Shown in pieces: positions 1 through 12,306 of a stretch of 64,000 nt of DNA. The notes under the pieces were generated by a model. The model searched no databases. It was given only the letters and a program-made list of their open reading frames with translations, and was not told the origin of the DNA. The first letter of the stretch is position 1. Every line of letters starts with the position of its first letter. Source of the DNA: Dolomedes plantarius (lineage: Eukaryota; Arthropoda; Arachnida; Araneae; Dolomedidae); assembly GCA_907164885.2 (NCBI GenBank), contig OU015490.1, forward strand, positions 97,435,104 to 97,499,103, written 5' to 3'. The position numbers were made by a program, and so were the translations under genes.

Positions 1-1725
<1,725 letters not shown>

Positions 1726-1733
1726 ATGAGCGG

Positions 1734-1910
1734 CAGTGGCGTAGTGAGGGGAGGGCAAGGGGGTCTATCATGTCCCGGGCGCCACTCACAGAGAGGCGAC
1801 AAATGTTTCTTTTCACTAATTCTATATATTATATTACTATATGTTTTTCGGAGGGAGGGGCGCCAAAAAGGTATTGTGCCCGGTCGCCAGTTATGCTCGC
1901 TACGTCACTG
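1734..1910. mobile_element. hAT-type MITE, copy A (one internal unit)
   Basis: The 177-bp element begins CAGTGGCGTAG and ends in the near-complement CTACGTCACTG. It is flanked by a perfect 8-bp direct repeat, ATGAGCGG (1726-1733 and 1911-1918). An 8-bp target duplication with a CAGTGG-type end fits the hAT superfamily. The interior carries one copy of the GCGCC / TATATAATATTACTATATG module that is tandemly amplified in copy B at 22738-23147. It has no coding capacity, so it would depend on a transposase encoded elsewhere. Confidence 0.88.
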
Positions 1911-1918
1911 ATGAGCGG

Positions 1919-2335
1919 ATCAAAGTTCATGCCGGAGAATAAAATCGAAGCTTCTCATAAAGAGGTCAAAATGTACATTAATCTAAACAAAATCAAAAAT
2001 GCATGTGCCGACGTCGTCAGCACGAATTCGTACGACGCAGCCTTCGTTCACGTGGGGTATTACGTCACACGTGTAAACTGTGCATGACCCTTTCCGCTAT
2101 GACATCGCAATAGAGTTATAAATGAGTAAATTAGAATTTGTTTATAAATTTTCATGTAACGTTATTAGAGTTCATTATTCTTTACCGTCATTATTTTAAG
2201 ATATCTTATTTTTTAAATGTGTTAAGCAAAAATCATGCTATCTAGTGCTGTAGAAGTACAGTGTTGTACAAATGTCTTCGCAATTTTTTTTATCGTGTTA
2301 GAGCGAAACCGTGCTGTAACATGCCGTTCTGTGGG

Positions 2336-2339
<4 letters not shown>
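1919..2339. other. No recognisable feature
   Basis: Mixed-composition sequence between a MITE and a microsatellite. The frame starting at 1770 runs through the MITE and is not a gene. Confidence 0.4.

Positions 2340-2427
<88 letters not shown>
2340..2427. repeat. Compound (CT)n(AT)n microsatellite
   Basis: About 44 bases of CT units run directly into about 43 bases of AT units. The Ser-Leu / Ile-Tyr frame across it is an artefact. Confidence 0.97.
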
Positions 2428-2431
<4 letters not shown>

Positions 2432-2518
2432 TAACTTCCTTTTTGTAAGAAATTGAAAAGATCTTTATATACCTAAGAAAATAGAAAATAATATTTTCTA
2501 GAAATCCACCCATGAATT

Positions 2519-2561
2519 TGAGGTGCGTCTTATCGTCTTATGGTTCGAAAAATACGGTAAC
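2519..2561 (-). mobile_element. ISL2EU-like transposon terminus (fragment)
   Basis: The sequence GAGGTGCGTCTTATCG...GAAAAATACGGTA is, in complement, an ACCGTATTTTTC start followed by a 'TAAGACGCACC'-like stretch. That pattern is typical of ISL2EU/IS4EU-type DNA transposon ends as I remember them. Similar ends occur at 12149-12190 and 17650-17694. No transposase accompanies it. Family assignment is from memory of the terminal motif only. Confidence 0.4.
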
Positions 2562-3280
2562 TACTTTCCCTATTAAAATCATAACAAATATACAGTGTGC
2601 CTCGAAAAAGGCTTCATTATTTTTCAGCTTATAGTTTGAAAGCATTAAACGACAAAGTTAAAAATGGGGTGTATTTTTATTTAGGATTCACAAATGAAAT
2701 ACTACGTTTGAAATAGCATGTGGTATACAATACACTGTTGTCTTCAATTTTTGGACTCAGTTTGCCTTTTGACAGTCCCTGATCCCTCGTGTATATAGAT
2801 TGCTCTGTTGAAGGTGATCGAGAAGATAAAAGTGCTTTTGAAAGAAGTTTATTCATTGTTAGATATATCCATCAATTGATGGGATTCCACAGAAAACTTA
2901 CTGTACCATTGAATCGCAGTTCATCAGATAAAAAGAAGCTTCCAAATGCAAATTGAATTGTGCCAAAGGATTGGCAATCAGTTTAAAGTATACTAAATCA
3001 ACGGATATTCCGTCCTTCAATAAATGAGCAGTATTTTACAAAAGTATTCTAATTTCGATGCTCTGACAAACAACCTTAAATTATATGCGGATACGCCCAC
3101 TGAAATCTGAACATGCCAGATAAATTTATTCTAGAGTTTGAAGACTGCGGTTCTACCTATTATTTCGAAAACTTAATTATTGTTAAAAAGCCCCTTTTAA
3201 GAATCTTGAATAAACGTAGGTTCATTAGTTTTCATTCTTCGTTGATAACTGCTCTCAAGGTATTAGGCCTCTTGCTGTTA
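2562..3280. other. Possible degenerate TA-target element start at 2592, otherwise unassigned
   Basis: TACAGTGTGCCTCGAAAAAG at 2590-2609 resembles a Tc1/mariner left end. The sequence after it carries many stops and I could not recognise a helix-turn-helix or a DDE motif, so only the end-like sequence is noted. Confidence 0.3.
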
Positions 3281-3540
3281 ATGTTGTTGTTGTTCCAAAC
3301 GCCCCCTAGCCAGGTTGGTTGGTTTAGATTTTATGGTGCAAGGTCCAGAAAGGACTGCCCCCTGGTCAAAAGTGCCAGACCAGGTCCATATAGGCATCGG
3401 CTTGAGTAGGGCGGCTATTTATAATAGCACCACAAGGGTCTGAATCCATCTTGTCTAGGTGCCACCATAATTTTAACCCAGCACTCCCAGGAGCGACATC
3501 GGGGGAAATCTCCACCCACTGAGATCATAGGACTTTCTGT
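3281..3540 (+). repeat. Probable interspersed repeat (SINE-like), unclassified
   Basis: A block of higher G+C than its surroundings begins near GTTGTTGTTCCAAACGCCCC and runs through a 'TTTATGGTGCAAGGTCCAG' stretch to about 3540. The sharp composition change and the compact structured look suggest a short interspersed element. I see no clear box A/box B pair and no second copy in this window. The 98-codon frame at 3113-3409 overlapping it is not convincing. Confidence 0.35.
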
Positions 3541-3714
3541 TCTACGGATTTAATTTACCCATATTCGGCTTAGACACAAATGTATTCAATAAAGAATTTT
3601 GGGATTAAATCAGGGCAAACTCAGTACTGAAAGTCGATAAGCTTCTGATAGGATACCACTGGCCATTAGGCCTCTTAGTTCTTAGATTGTTATTAGTTCA
3701 AGTTTCTAATTATA

Positions 3715-4290
3715 CGAGGGAGGGAACTTTAATAGTGGCATCATTGTTGTAGGTCCCCCACACAGAAGAACCTAGGAAAGCAGCTGACACCACACGTGCG
3801 TCACATACCTGCCTTACCTCAGAGCGAATGTTCTCTCCCCACAAACATCATACGGCTGCACAGTGACAGGATTAACACAGCCATGTTTTAGTTACCAGTT
3901 TATCGTACGAAACAATTTGTTGCATCGTATTGATGGAAGGAAAAGGCTTGTGAGCACACCGTGGCTGACATGTTTGCTCCCTGGGGATGGGAATAGCTCT
4001 ACCATCCCCCATACTTCCCAGACGTAAGTCCCTGTGACTTTGATCTCATCCCCAAAATGAAGGAACCCCTCCGTGGATTCCACCACAGATTCTGCAGGCT
4101 ATAGACCGCTCCATTCGATGGATCAACTGATCAAGTGCTACCAATGGTCTCATGAAGCTACCAGAATGTCAGCAACGGGTGCTAAACAATGCTGGTTATT
4201 GTTTTGAAGGGCTATAAAAGTTTCACACCTATATTTCTTCTGTATACTTTGTACATACCTAGTTGCCACTATTAAAGTTCCATACTATGT
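3715..4290 (+). mobile_element. Internally deleted mariner element
   Basis: Two 18-bp perfect inverted repeats, GGAACTTTAATAGTGGCA at 3723-3740 and its complement at 4264-4281, bracket about 520 bases. TA dinucleotides lie just outside (3713-3714; near 4290). The interior keeps the C-terminal part of a mariner transposase. Full-length mariners are about 1.3 kb, so more than half of the coding region is missing. Confidence 0.8.
4003..4240 (+). pseudogene. Mariner transposase C-terminal remnant
   Basis: From 4003 the plus strand reads HPPYFPDVSPCDFDLIPK followed by MKEPLRG. This matches the conserved mariner block around the third catalytic aspartate (usual form HPPYSPDLSPCDFDLFPK...LRG). Stops soon follow, and the expected tail (a 'LP.RW...I...G.Y..G' type sequence) is recognisable only as scraps such as LVIVLKGYKSF near 4190. 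The N-terminal helix-turn-helix and the first two catalytic aspartates are not recognisable. The product would have been a cut-and-paste transposase acting on the flanking inverted repeats; this copy is dead. The opposite-strand 64-codon frame at 3892-4086 is a shadow. Confidence 0.75.
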
Positions 4291-4965
4291 AAGTCAGAAC
4301 ACTGACACTTTTCATTTCTCCAGAATGTCTCAAACTAACCGCGAAATACAAACTATTTAATGATCGTTATTTTAATTAATTTTAATTTAGGTATTTTGTC
4401 ATGATATTAAAACTATTCTTGCTGTCGTTGTTGCTTTGTGCCAAGGCCGACAGCACCTGATTATTATGTCATTCGCTCTTGGGTCATCCAATCATGTCAC
4501 TAAAATTCTGTAAAGCGGGGCACCTGTCCAAATGTTTAATATTAAAAGCTTTAGTTTCCAGAATTGCATAAAATGCCAAAGGCGAATCTGGTAAATGTAA
4601 ACCAAAAGAATGCGCAGACAAGCAGTCTTACCTTGTCAAAGGTCTGCCAAAACTGCTACTGCACGAGAAAGGAAGATTTTCTCGGAAAGAAAAATTTGGT
4701 TTCTCTCCTCGTGAGATAGACCTGCGGCATTCTGCTGAAGAAATTTCAAAAGTTTCTGTTCCTTAAAGGGACGTTTTACCTGTGGCTTTTTAAACATTCC
4801 TGAACCAGTACAAAGACATAGGAGAAATCGGCAAAGTTGTAGCAGATTTAGCGTTACCCAAGGTTAGCTACTAGGAAGCCTGCTACTTCACACCTCAAAC
4901 ATTTAAAATATTATAATTATATTTTAATTTAAATAGTTGATTATAAAATTGTGAAACTAATTTAT
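4291..4965. other. No recognisable feature
   Basis: Intergenic sequence with short frames only. Nothing supported. Confidence 0.4.
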
Positions 4966-5872
4966 GGTGACTGCCTACGTTGAAAATGTCATTTTTTGAC
5001 TATTTTGGTGAATTTTATTTTCTGCAAGAATCGTGTAATTCAATCTTTTCTCTCATCAAAACCGTTTTGATTTTCTTTCTACATCAATTAGAAGCAGAGT
5101 TATAGCTATTTTTAAAAACATCGTCTGTTACAAAATTGAAGTAACAAACAACTTTAAATGCGTTTTCCTGAGACTTATGCGGACGATGGCCGAATAGCTA
5201 GGGCGCTGGCATTCGGCACCGGAGTCTGTGGGTTCGAGTCCCACTCTTGGCATGGATGTTTGTAGCCGTTCGGAATCGGCTTTAAGCTGTAGGTCCCGGT
5301 CTAATTAGCCCTCGTGTAGCAAAAAATGACCGTAGCGCTCCAAACCAAACCAAACCAAACCTGAGAATTATGATTTTCAGCACAAATCTCTACCGTTATC
5401 ATGATATCTCACATAAAAATGCATATAATTTGATAAAATATTAACGAAATGTTTTAGATGATATTTTTAATGAAATGACACACAATAATTGATGTATAAT
5501 AAATAGGTGTTTATTTGGGGTTGTTTTTATAAGGAAAGGAATGACGAATCGGGGAAAATTTTCATATTGGAACATGCAATTGTGTGTATTAATTTTGCAT
5601 TCTAAAATTTCTTTTAGATTGTGGGTCATTTTGAAGATAACTGTCACATTTATCATATGTGAGAAGGAAATTAAAATAGTACCATTAGAATTTTGTGCAG
5701 AGTGATGTGTGTTTTAGCTAAATTTCATTAAAAATTACTTCAAATTGACTAATTTATAAAAAAATATGGTATTTACAGGTAAGTTTTTGTTCATTTTTAA
5801 TTTTTAAGTGCTATTTTACCATAAAAGACCAAAAAATCCATAAAAAATTGGCTCCGAACGTAGGTAGTCTCC
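4966..5872. mobile_element. TTAA-target MITE, copy 1 (with SINE insertion)
   Basis: It starts GGTGACTGCCTACGTTGAAA and ends GAACGTAGGTAGTCTCC, the degenerate inverted complement. TTAA follows on the right (5873-5876) and TTAT precedes on the left (4962-4965). The interior aligns along its length with 50805-51579 except for the SINE at 5180-5360. A TTAA duplication fits Kolobok or piggyBac; a purine-rich GG/AG start favours Kolobok over the CCC start of piggyBac. Non-coding. Confidence 0.85.
5180..5360 (+). mobile_element. tRNA-derived SINE, full length
   Basis: The head carries a box A-like TGGCCGAATAGCTAGGGC (5187-5204) and a perfect box B, GGTTCGAGTCC (5231-5241), the internal RNA polymerase III promoter of a tRNA. 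A tRNA-unrelated body and a (CCAAA)n tail follow. It is bracketed by a 12-bp target duplication with one mismatch, CTGAGACTTATG (5168-5179) and CTGAGAATTATG (5361-5372). The related MITE at 50805-51579 lacks it, giving a paralogous empty site. A 5'-truncated relative lies at 42753-42857. A partner LINE is needed for movement and is not seen here. Confidence 0.9.
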
Positions 5873-5876
5873 TTAA

Positions 5877-7557
5877 ATTTTAAATATTAAAAAGAAAGGA
5901 AGTTAAATACTATGGTGATAACAGTTTTGTAAAGGAATTATTTTATGTAATACTCGCATAATCCATAAAGCTTATAAATAAAAAAATAATTAATTAATTA
6001 AGATTAAGTGTAAATAAACAAGTTACAACAGCTCTTTCAAAGGATTATTTCCCTACGATTTTGTTCAAATATGACATAGAATTCAATATAACTTCAGATT
6101 TAAATTTCAGATGTCCTTTTTTTTAGCCCCAACAGTAAAGTATAGAGATCTACTGTAATTAATTGCATGACACAAATTTTCATGCAGATAAATCATCAAA
6201 ATGTTTTTAAGGCTTTAAAAACATTTGACTTAATTAATGATCGTTTATTATTATTTCATTAATCGGTGAATTTGTATATATGGTGCGCAGACAAGTTTAA
6301 CTATTCAATTTAACGAAATAATATTAATTAAAAACCGGTTATAATAATATTAATTAAACACATGTTAGTTAAAATTAGGGTGATGTGTAATTGTTTTAAT
6401 GTTTTCCAATGGGCTTAGCAAATATTCTAAAATTAATTCGGTGAATTTTAGATACAAAAAAATGCCAATACTTAATTTTTTTTTAAAATTATCTTTTAAA
6501 GAAGTGTTTGAATACCTTCAATACTTAAGGTCTGTATTTTCCCTAATAATTGTATGTAAAAGTATCTTTTTAATGACGTTACGTGGCAACACTAAAATAT
6601 CAAATTATTTTATATAAAAACTGTAAATCTTGCAGATTTTATTCAAAGCTTCTATTTAAAAATGATTTGTATAAAATCCCTCCGAGCAGTTCTTAAATGC
6701 CATCCAGAATGAAAAATACTTTACAGTATTCATTTTGAATGAATTTTATTTATTAATTAATTTGTTTACTTTCTTCAACTCAAAGGAAATATTCTGATTA
6801 CGAAAATGCTTCAAACCTACAGATTTGTTTTTAATATATTTAACCATTCGTCTGCTTTCAGCTCATTATGCAAACATACAAAAAAAATTACAGAAAAGTC
6901 AGTTCAGAATAATTAGCGTTAAAGTCTTGGAAGCTACATTTTTAATAAAATGAATGTTTGTTTTTCTTTGTCTGTGCCAGAGAGATCTTAGTAATGATCA
7001 TGTAGATTAGCTCTGTGAAGTAAATTTAAGTTATACAGCAAAGAAAAAAATGTCTGATTTATTATTTAATTTATAAGATAAGTTGGACATTTATTAGTCC
7101 AAGCTTTTTTCAACATCCTGAAACTAATTTTTTTCAGACAATTAATTTAAATTTATTCTATGTACGTCCTTTTTGCAGCTGAGGGATGCATTTTAGTACT
7201 TTGTATTATATGTTGTTAAAACGTCTGAGGACATAGCTTTTTAAGAAATGACCTCTAATCCATGTTCATTAGTCAAACCAAGAATGTTTGTAGTATTTAA
7301 AACAGGAGATTAAAAATCAGTAGTTTCAGTTAATTTTCCTTAACGATATTTTAAATTGGTTAGCAGCATCTTTTTTTTTTTCATTTAAATTAATACTGAA
7401 TGGTAGACGTCAAAACATGACGGCTGGATAGTAAATAAATATACTAATACACAAATTATGCACAATGCGTCATTGTCAAATGTTGAAAATCATAATATTA
7501 AGAATAGAGAAATACACTTTAAAAAATTGCTATTGAACCCAATAAAAATAAATAGGG
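5877..7557. other. No recognisable feature
   Basis: About 1.7 kb of very AT-rich DNA. The 72-codon frame at 6399-6617 has no motif I recognise. Nothing supported. Confidence 0.4.
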
Positions 7558-7824
7558 TTACTCAACAGCGCGAAATAAACAATTTCCGTCAGGTTTAATT
7601 CTATATATCTCACAAACGTAATTAAAAATAAAAATGGCAGAGAGACAGCTAGAGAGATTCCTCGGAATAAACAGACTAACGAGTTTATGCGGCCTCGTGC
7701 TTAGTAAGTATCTAAACCCAGATTCAAACATGTCACTGAACATGCGCAGAAACAAATGAATGTGTTTATGCGGAGTCGTGCTTAGTGAGTATCTAAAACC
7801 AGATTTAAACATGACACTAAGCAT
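7558..7824 (-). pseudogene. OTU-like peptide fragment, doubtful
   Basis: The last residues of this minus-strand frame read YRIKPDGNCLFRAVE before a stop. This resembles the catalytic DGNCLFRA motif of OTU-family cysteine proteases, which often occur in animal transposons as well as in host deubiquitinases. The preceding part of the frame lies in a local tandem duplication (7683-7834) and has no OTU similarity I can see. The His-containing C-terminal half of the fold does not follow. At best a relic; the motif could also be coincidence. Confidence 0.35.
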
Positions 7825-7834
7825 GCGCAGAAAG
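7683..7834. repeat. Tandem duplication, 70-bp unit twice
   Basis: GTTTATGCGGCCTCGTGCTT... (7683-7752) recurs at 7765-7834 with about 10 differences, both ending CATGCGCAGAAA. A 12-base spacer separates them. It is an old local duplication. Confidence 0.85.
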
Positions 7835-8218
7835 TAACATTAAATTGTAAATTATCGCATATCAATAGAAATATCGGTCACAAAAACCAAACTTAACACA
7901 TAGAGATCAAAATCTTTCGTTTAAGACCAAATTAAAGTAAATTGATGTAGCAGTTTTCTCTCAGGGAATCGGCTTTGCAACTTAAATATATTTATATCAT
8001 CCTATTGCTGCAAGATTAAACATTGATTCGTTATATCAAGGCTGATTTTGGTTTAGAAAACATTTAAAAAAACGGATCAGGATTGCGTAGACCAAAAGTG
8101 CAGTATGCGGCAAAATGGACTCCCACGTTCCAAAGGGACGATATTTTGTGTCCAACGCAGTTGTCTGATGTAATTTGTTCCGTGTTAAAAGTTTTATACT
8201 TGTCCGCCTCGTGTAGTG

Positions 8219-8467
8219 TTAAAACTTGAGTTTTTTTAAGAACTTCAGTTGATCCATTATATTTCTAAAGACATACGCTATGATTACATCGCGTTGATGT
8301 CTATATTTTCGAATCTTCAGAGCTAGTCCCTTTGTGAATGCAACAATAATAATACCTTCAAATCCTCCTTCAAATTTCTTTTCTTTTCTTACAGACGTTA
8401 TGAGAAATTCGTAGGTGACTTCAATGTAGTCGTTTCTACCATAGTCGTAGAAATCTCCGAATTCCAA
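8219..8467 (-). CDS. Unrecognised 82-codon frame
   Basis: An open frame with a mixed, protein-like composition (acidic start MEFGDFYDYGRNDYIEV, basic end), but no motif I can name, no signal peptide and no membrane segment. It may be an exon or a transposon remnant, or chance. There is no supporting context. Confidence 0.15.
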   Translation of the reverse strand: MEFGDFYDYGRNDYIEVTYEFLITSVRKEKKFEGGFEGIIIVAFTKGLALKIRKYRHQRDVIIAYVFRNIMDQLKFLKKLKF

Positions 8468-8639
8468 TATTTATAATGCAGCATTCATTTTATCTACGCA
8501 TTTTTATCTATTCGAACTGCCATTCTGTAGAATGTTATTGGTTGAAGTTTCTTTCCAAAAAGGTTTAAAAAAAGTTTCAATGATATATTTTTGTAGAAAC
8601 TTTTTTTGTTTACTCGTCTTCCAAGTAAAAGGATCAATA

Positions 8640-9640
8640 TTATAATTTTTGTCTTCTATATACTTCGTATATCAGCAAAAGATATATTGATTCGGCCTTA
8701 TCCTAACCAATTTAAAGTTTCAATATTTATCTTTATAGGATATTAATTTTTTCTCGCAATTTAGATTTTCAGGGTATAACAATACCTTCTCATACACATT
8801 AGACTAATCCATCACACACCATGAGGATGTTAATTTATTCCCAAAGTTATCACACTTTACTATTGTATAAACTTTAGGGAATAGACAATATTTAAAAACA
8901 ATCTTTTATTTATTGCACTTGAAATGCATCGGCTCTTCTTATTCTTTTATTTATTTATTAACGGTTTGCGAAACCAAAATTCTCTCACAAATATTTGACG
9001 AATGAAAGAGGATTTGATTTTGAATTTTTAACGAGGATTTTACCGCTGATTTAATAGTATTTAATAGTATTTAATAATAGTATTTAATGGTATACATATA
9101 CAATTTTTGTCTTCTATGTACTTCTTATATCAGCAAAAGAAATATTGATTGGGCCTTATCCTAACCAATTTAAAGTTTCAAAATTTATCTTTATAGGATA
9201 TTATTTTTTTCTCGCAATTTAGATTTTTTGTCTTCTATATACTTCTTATATCAGCAAAAGAAATATTTATTGGGCCTCATCCTAACCAATTTGAAGTTTC
9301 AATATTTATCTTTATAGGATATCTATTTTTTTCCCGTAATTTAAATTTTTCAGGGCATAAGAATGCCTAATCATATATAGTAGACTAATCTATCACGCAC
9401 CATGTAGATGGTGATTTATTCCCGACATTATCCATTTTTCTAATGTATAAGCTTCAGGGAATAGACATTCTTAAAAAAAACAATCCTTTATTTATTGAAC
9501 TTGAAATGCGTCGGCTCTTCATATTATTTATTTATTAACCGCTTTCAAAACCAAATATTCTCTCACAAATATTTGACGAATTAGTGAGGATTTGATGTTG
9601 AATTTTTAACGAGGGCTTTTTAGTTGATTTAATAAAAACT
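8640..9640. repeat. Degenerate direct repeats (three copies of one block)
   Basis: A block beginning near 'TTTTTGTCTTCTATATACTT' and containing CCTAACCAATTTAAAGTTTC occurs at about 8650-9060, again as a short copy at about 9105-9228, and again at about 9229-9632. The two long copies share the sequence through to 'AACGAGG(A/G)' near 9045 and 9615. This is local segmental duplication of non-coding DNA. Confidence 0.8.
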
Positions 9641-11140
9641 GACCACAAATGGTTTTTGTTTCAAACTCAGAAAATGGGAGAAACTCAGTAAATGGAAAGA
9701 AAAGTCAGATGAGTTATATTATTGATTTTCAAACCCTTGGGATGTGTTGAACTTTCTCTTTTATTGTTCTTTTTCCTCTATTTTATCAGCCCCTTTGATT
9801 GACGATATAAGCTTAGACAATGAATCGATTGTCATTAATATCGGGAGAATTTTGTTTGTGTTAAATATAAACTATTTTAAGAGACAGAGGCATTCATTTG
9901 AGGTATCTGCCTACCTTCGTAATACTTAAATACATGTATTTTTAATTCAAATGTGATATAAAATCAAGAAAACAAATATATTTTTGGTATAAATTTCACA
10001 ACCTTTAAAAAAATAGGGAACTTTTTATATATTTTTATACAAATGAGTGTTTACGCCAGAGACCCTATACTAAATTCAACTAAATATATTTTAATTTCCT
10101 TTATACTATATGAAGGCATTATTTGAATAGTGGTCTAACTCTATTCTTGTTCATTTTGAGATAAAGCCTTAAAGTTTAATGAGTGCTTAGAAATGGCTGC
10201 TGAAGTCTGATTTTTAATGCTCTCTGTTGTCAGCAGAAATAAGCTGGTTGGCGTAAGAGTTTAAAAATAAGATAGAAATGACTTGTAGGAACATGAAAGT
10301 GAGGCTAACTCGATTTTTTTTATAGCGGAGTTGGAATGCTATTCAAATAAGGCCTTCATAGAGTACTGTGATACTTACCTGTGTTTTGAACCAAAAATTT
10401 TACAATAGTTCTAAATATCACTGACATATACAGAAAAAAGGAAAACACTAATTTAAAAAATAAATCGTGGTCCTATAAAAATCACTTAAAAAATCTTTTA
10501 TAAGTGCCGGTACGTGTAACACGATTAAATTAGCCCATATATCTTAGCTTTTAGGTAAAAATATAGTTAGTAATATGTAAAACACTGTTGCAAAATTTCC
10601 TTAAAAGTATATTTAAAGCTATTTAAATTATTTGTTTTATCGTTTACAAAAGTAACTGAAAGATATGTTTTCTAGGAAATGTATTCAAAGATAATACTTC
10701 CAGTCTTTTAATATAGTTTCCGGTTTATTAAATTTGCCATAAATTTCCATTCAATGATTCATACGAATAAAAGTAAAGCAGATTTAAAATCCTAAAAGAC
10801 TGGCCTTTGAATTAAAGCAATAAAAAAATTCGAAATTTTGCTATAAAACAGCCATTTCAACGTGGGAAGATACCTATATTATATATTGTTTTAAGAGGCA
10901 GAGACATGGATTTAATAGAAACCAGAAGATCAAAAAAATGAAACAAAAATATTTATATTTTAATAAAGGGATTAAATAAAATAACCTAATTCATTATTCT
11001 TCGTGATAATTCAATTTGAAACTAATACTAATCTTATTATTTCTTTACTACTTTGATTATCTATCTTATTTTAAATGCTTTTGCCATTTACCAAAAATTG
11101 CCTATGTCTTGATATTCTTCGGAGACTGACCGTGTAAATA
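9641..11140. other. No recognisable feature
   Basis: AT-rich DNA. The 61-codon frame at 9744-9929 has no recognisable motif. Nothing supported. Confidence 0.4.
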
Positions 11141-11149
11141 AGATTATGG

Positions 11150-11605
11150 GGTGTTTTACTGTGACTTAAGGCTGCTCTGTACTAACCCTATTGGATTCGC
11201 TCACCTCAATGTTAACCTAAGGAGAAAATATGTCTGCTATTGACAGCTACATAAATGCTGATAATCCAGTAAAAATGACATTTTCAGATAGCCTGGACTT
11301 TTCTGCACCTCGCTACAGGATTAATTTTATAATTTCTGTCCACCAAAGGAACTGATGGGCGTTTGAAACACACTAGACCATATTTTTTTCCCAAATTAAT
11401 TTTAATTTTAAAATAAGTTTTGAATTTTAAAAAAATAAAAATGCCCCGACATGTAAAAATTCTTTCTCTATTACGAAGTACAATTAAAAAAAATCTTTAT
11501 ATTCAAGTCTGCAATCCTTGGACACATTTTTTCCATAGGTTCACGTTGAGATGAGCGATTCTAATAGCGTTAGTACATAGAGACCTTTAAGTTGCATGTC
11601 ATACA
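11150..11605. repeat. Inverted repeat of about 80-bp arms
   Basis: The left arm (about 11166-11247, containing GTACTAACCCTATTGGATTC) is the inverted complement of the right arm (about 11515-11605, containing GAGCGATTCTAATAGCGTTA), with moderate divergence. A third copy of the right-arm type sits at about 20547-20690. Together these suggest a dispersed non-autonomous element with inverted arms. Ends and target duplication could not be fixed. Confidence 0.55.
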
Positions 11606-12148
11606 CTATGTGTGTTTTGTAGTTTACGGGCTGTTTCTACCGTCTTTCTTTACTAAGCAGAAATCTAAGAACCTGAAAACCATCACTATAATGATTTCAA
11701 CAATTTAGCACAAAGCCTTCATCCATTTCTTCCAGTTTCATAGCATTTAAAATTGGAGGGGCGCCGTTTGCACAGTGCAAACGCCTAAATTTAGACTTTT
11801 TTCACTTTTATTCAATGTATCCCAGTTAAATTAACAGAAAAAGGCTATGCTGCCATCTGTTATCAGTTGAAATAAGTAAAAAAAATGCAACCTTTAATTA
11901 GAAAAAAAAATCAAGATTTTTTAGGCTAAAAAAAATCTGTATTGTGTAAACGGTGGAGGTTGTCGCCGCGTTAAGGGTTAATCACTTTTACATTTTAAGA
12001 CACCATTTGAAACATCTACGTAGAAGGAAAACAAATGCCCGATCCGTTATCTTGGGTGTTTGTAGTTTTAGTGTGAAAGAACTCGCTGACGGATTTGCAA
12101 AGAGAGCTGTTGCAGTTATGCAGAGACCGTGTAGGCCGATCGCATATT

Positions 12149-12190
12149 CCGTATTTTTCCGAACATAAGAAGCATCGACCTATAAGATGA
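12149..12190 (+). mobile_element. ISL2EU-like transposon terminus (fragment)
   Basis: CCGTATTTTTCCGAACATAA followed by GAAGCATCGACC resembles the left end of the same terminal family seen at 2519-2561 and 17650-17694. No partner end or transposase. Confidence 0.35.
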
Positions 12191-12306
12191 ACCTGGAGTT
12201 TATGGTAGGATTTTCAAAACAGAATATTTAGTACTTTGTTAGTTATATAAAGATATTTTTAATTTCTATGTGAATAAAGATAAAAAATATATATAATCAA
12301 AATATA

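Noticed and set aside
3113..3409. 98-codon frame with a leucine-rich run
   Set aside because: It crosses into a probable interspersed repeat, and the hydrophobic run comes from TTG/CTG-rich repeat sequence.
5181..5253. A tRNA gene at the start of the SINE
   Set aside because: Boxes A and B are present but the acceptor and anticodon stems do not pair as in a functional tRNA, and 12-bp target duplications and a repeat tail show that it is a SINE.
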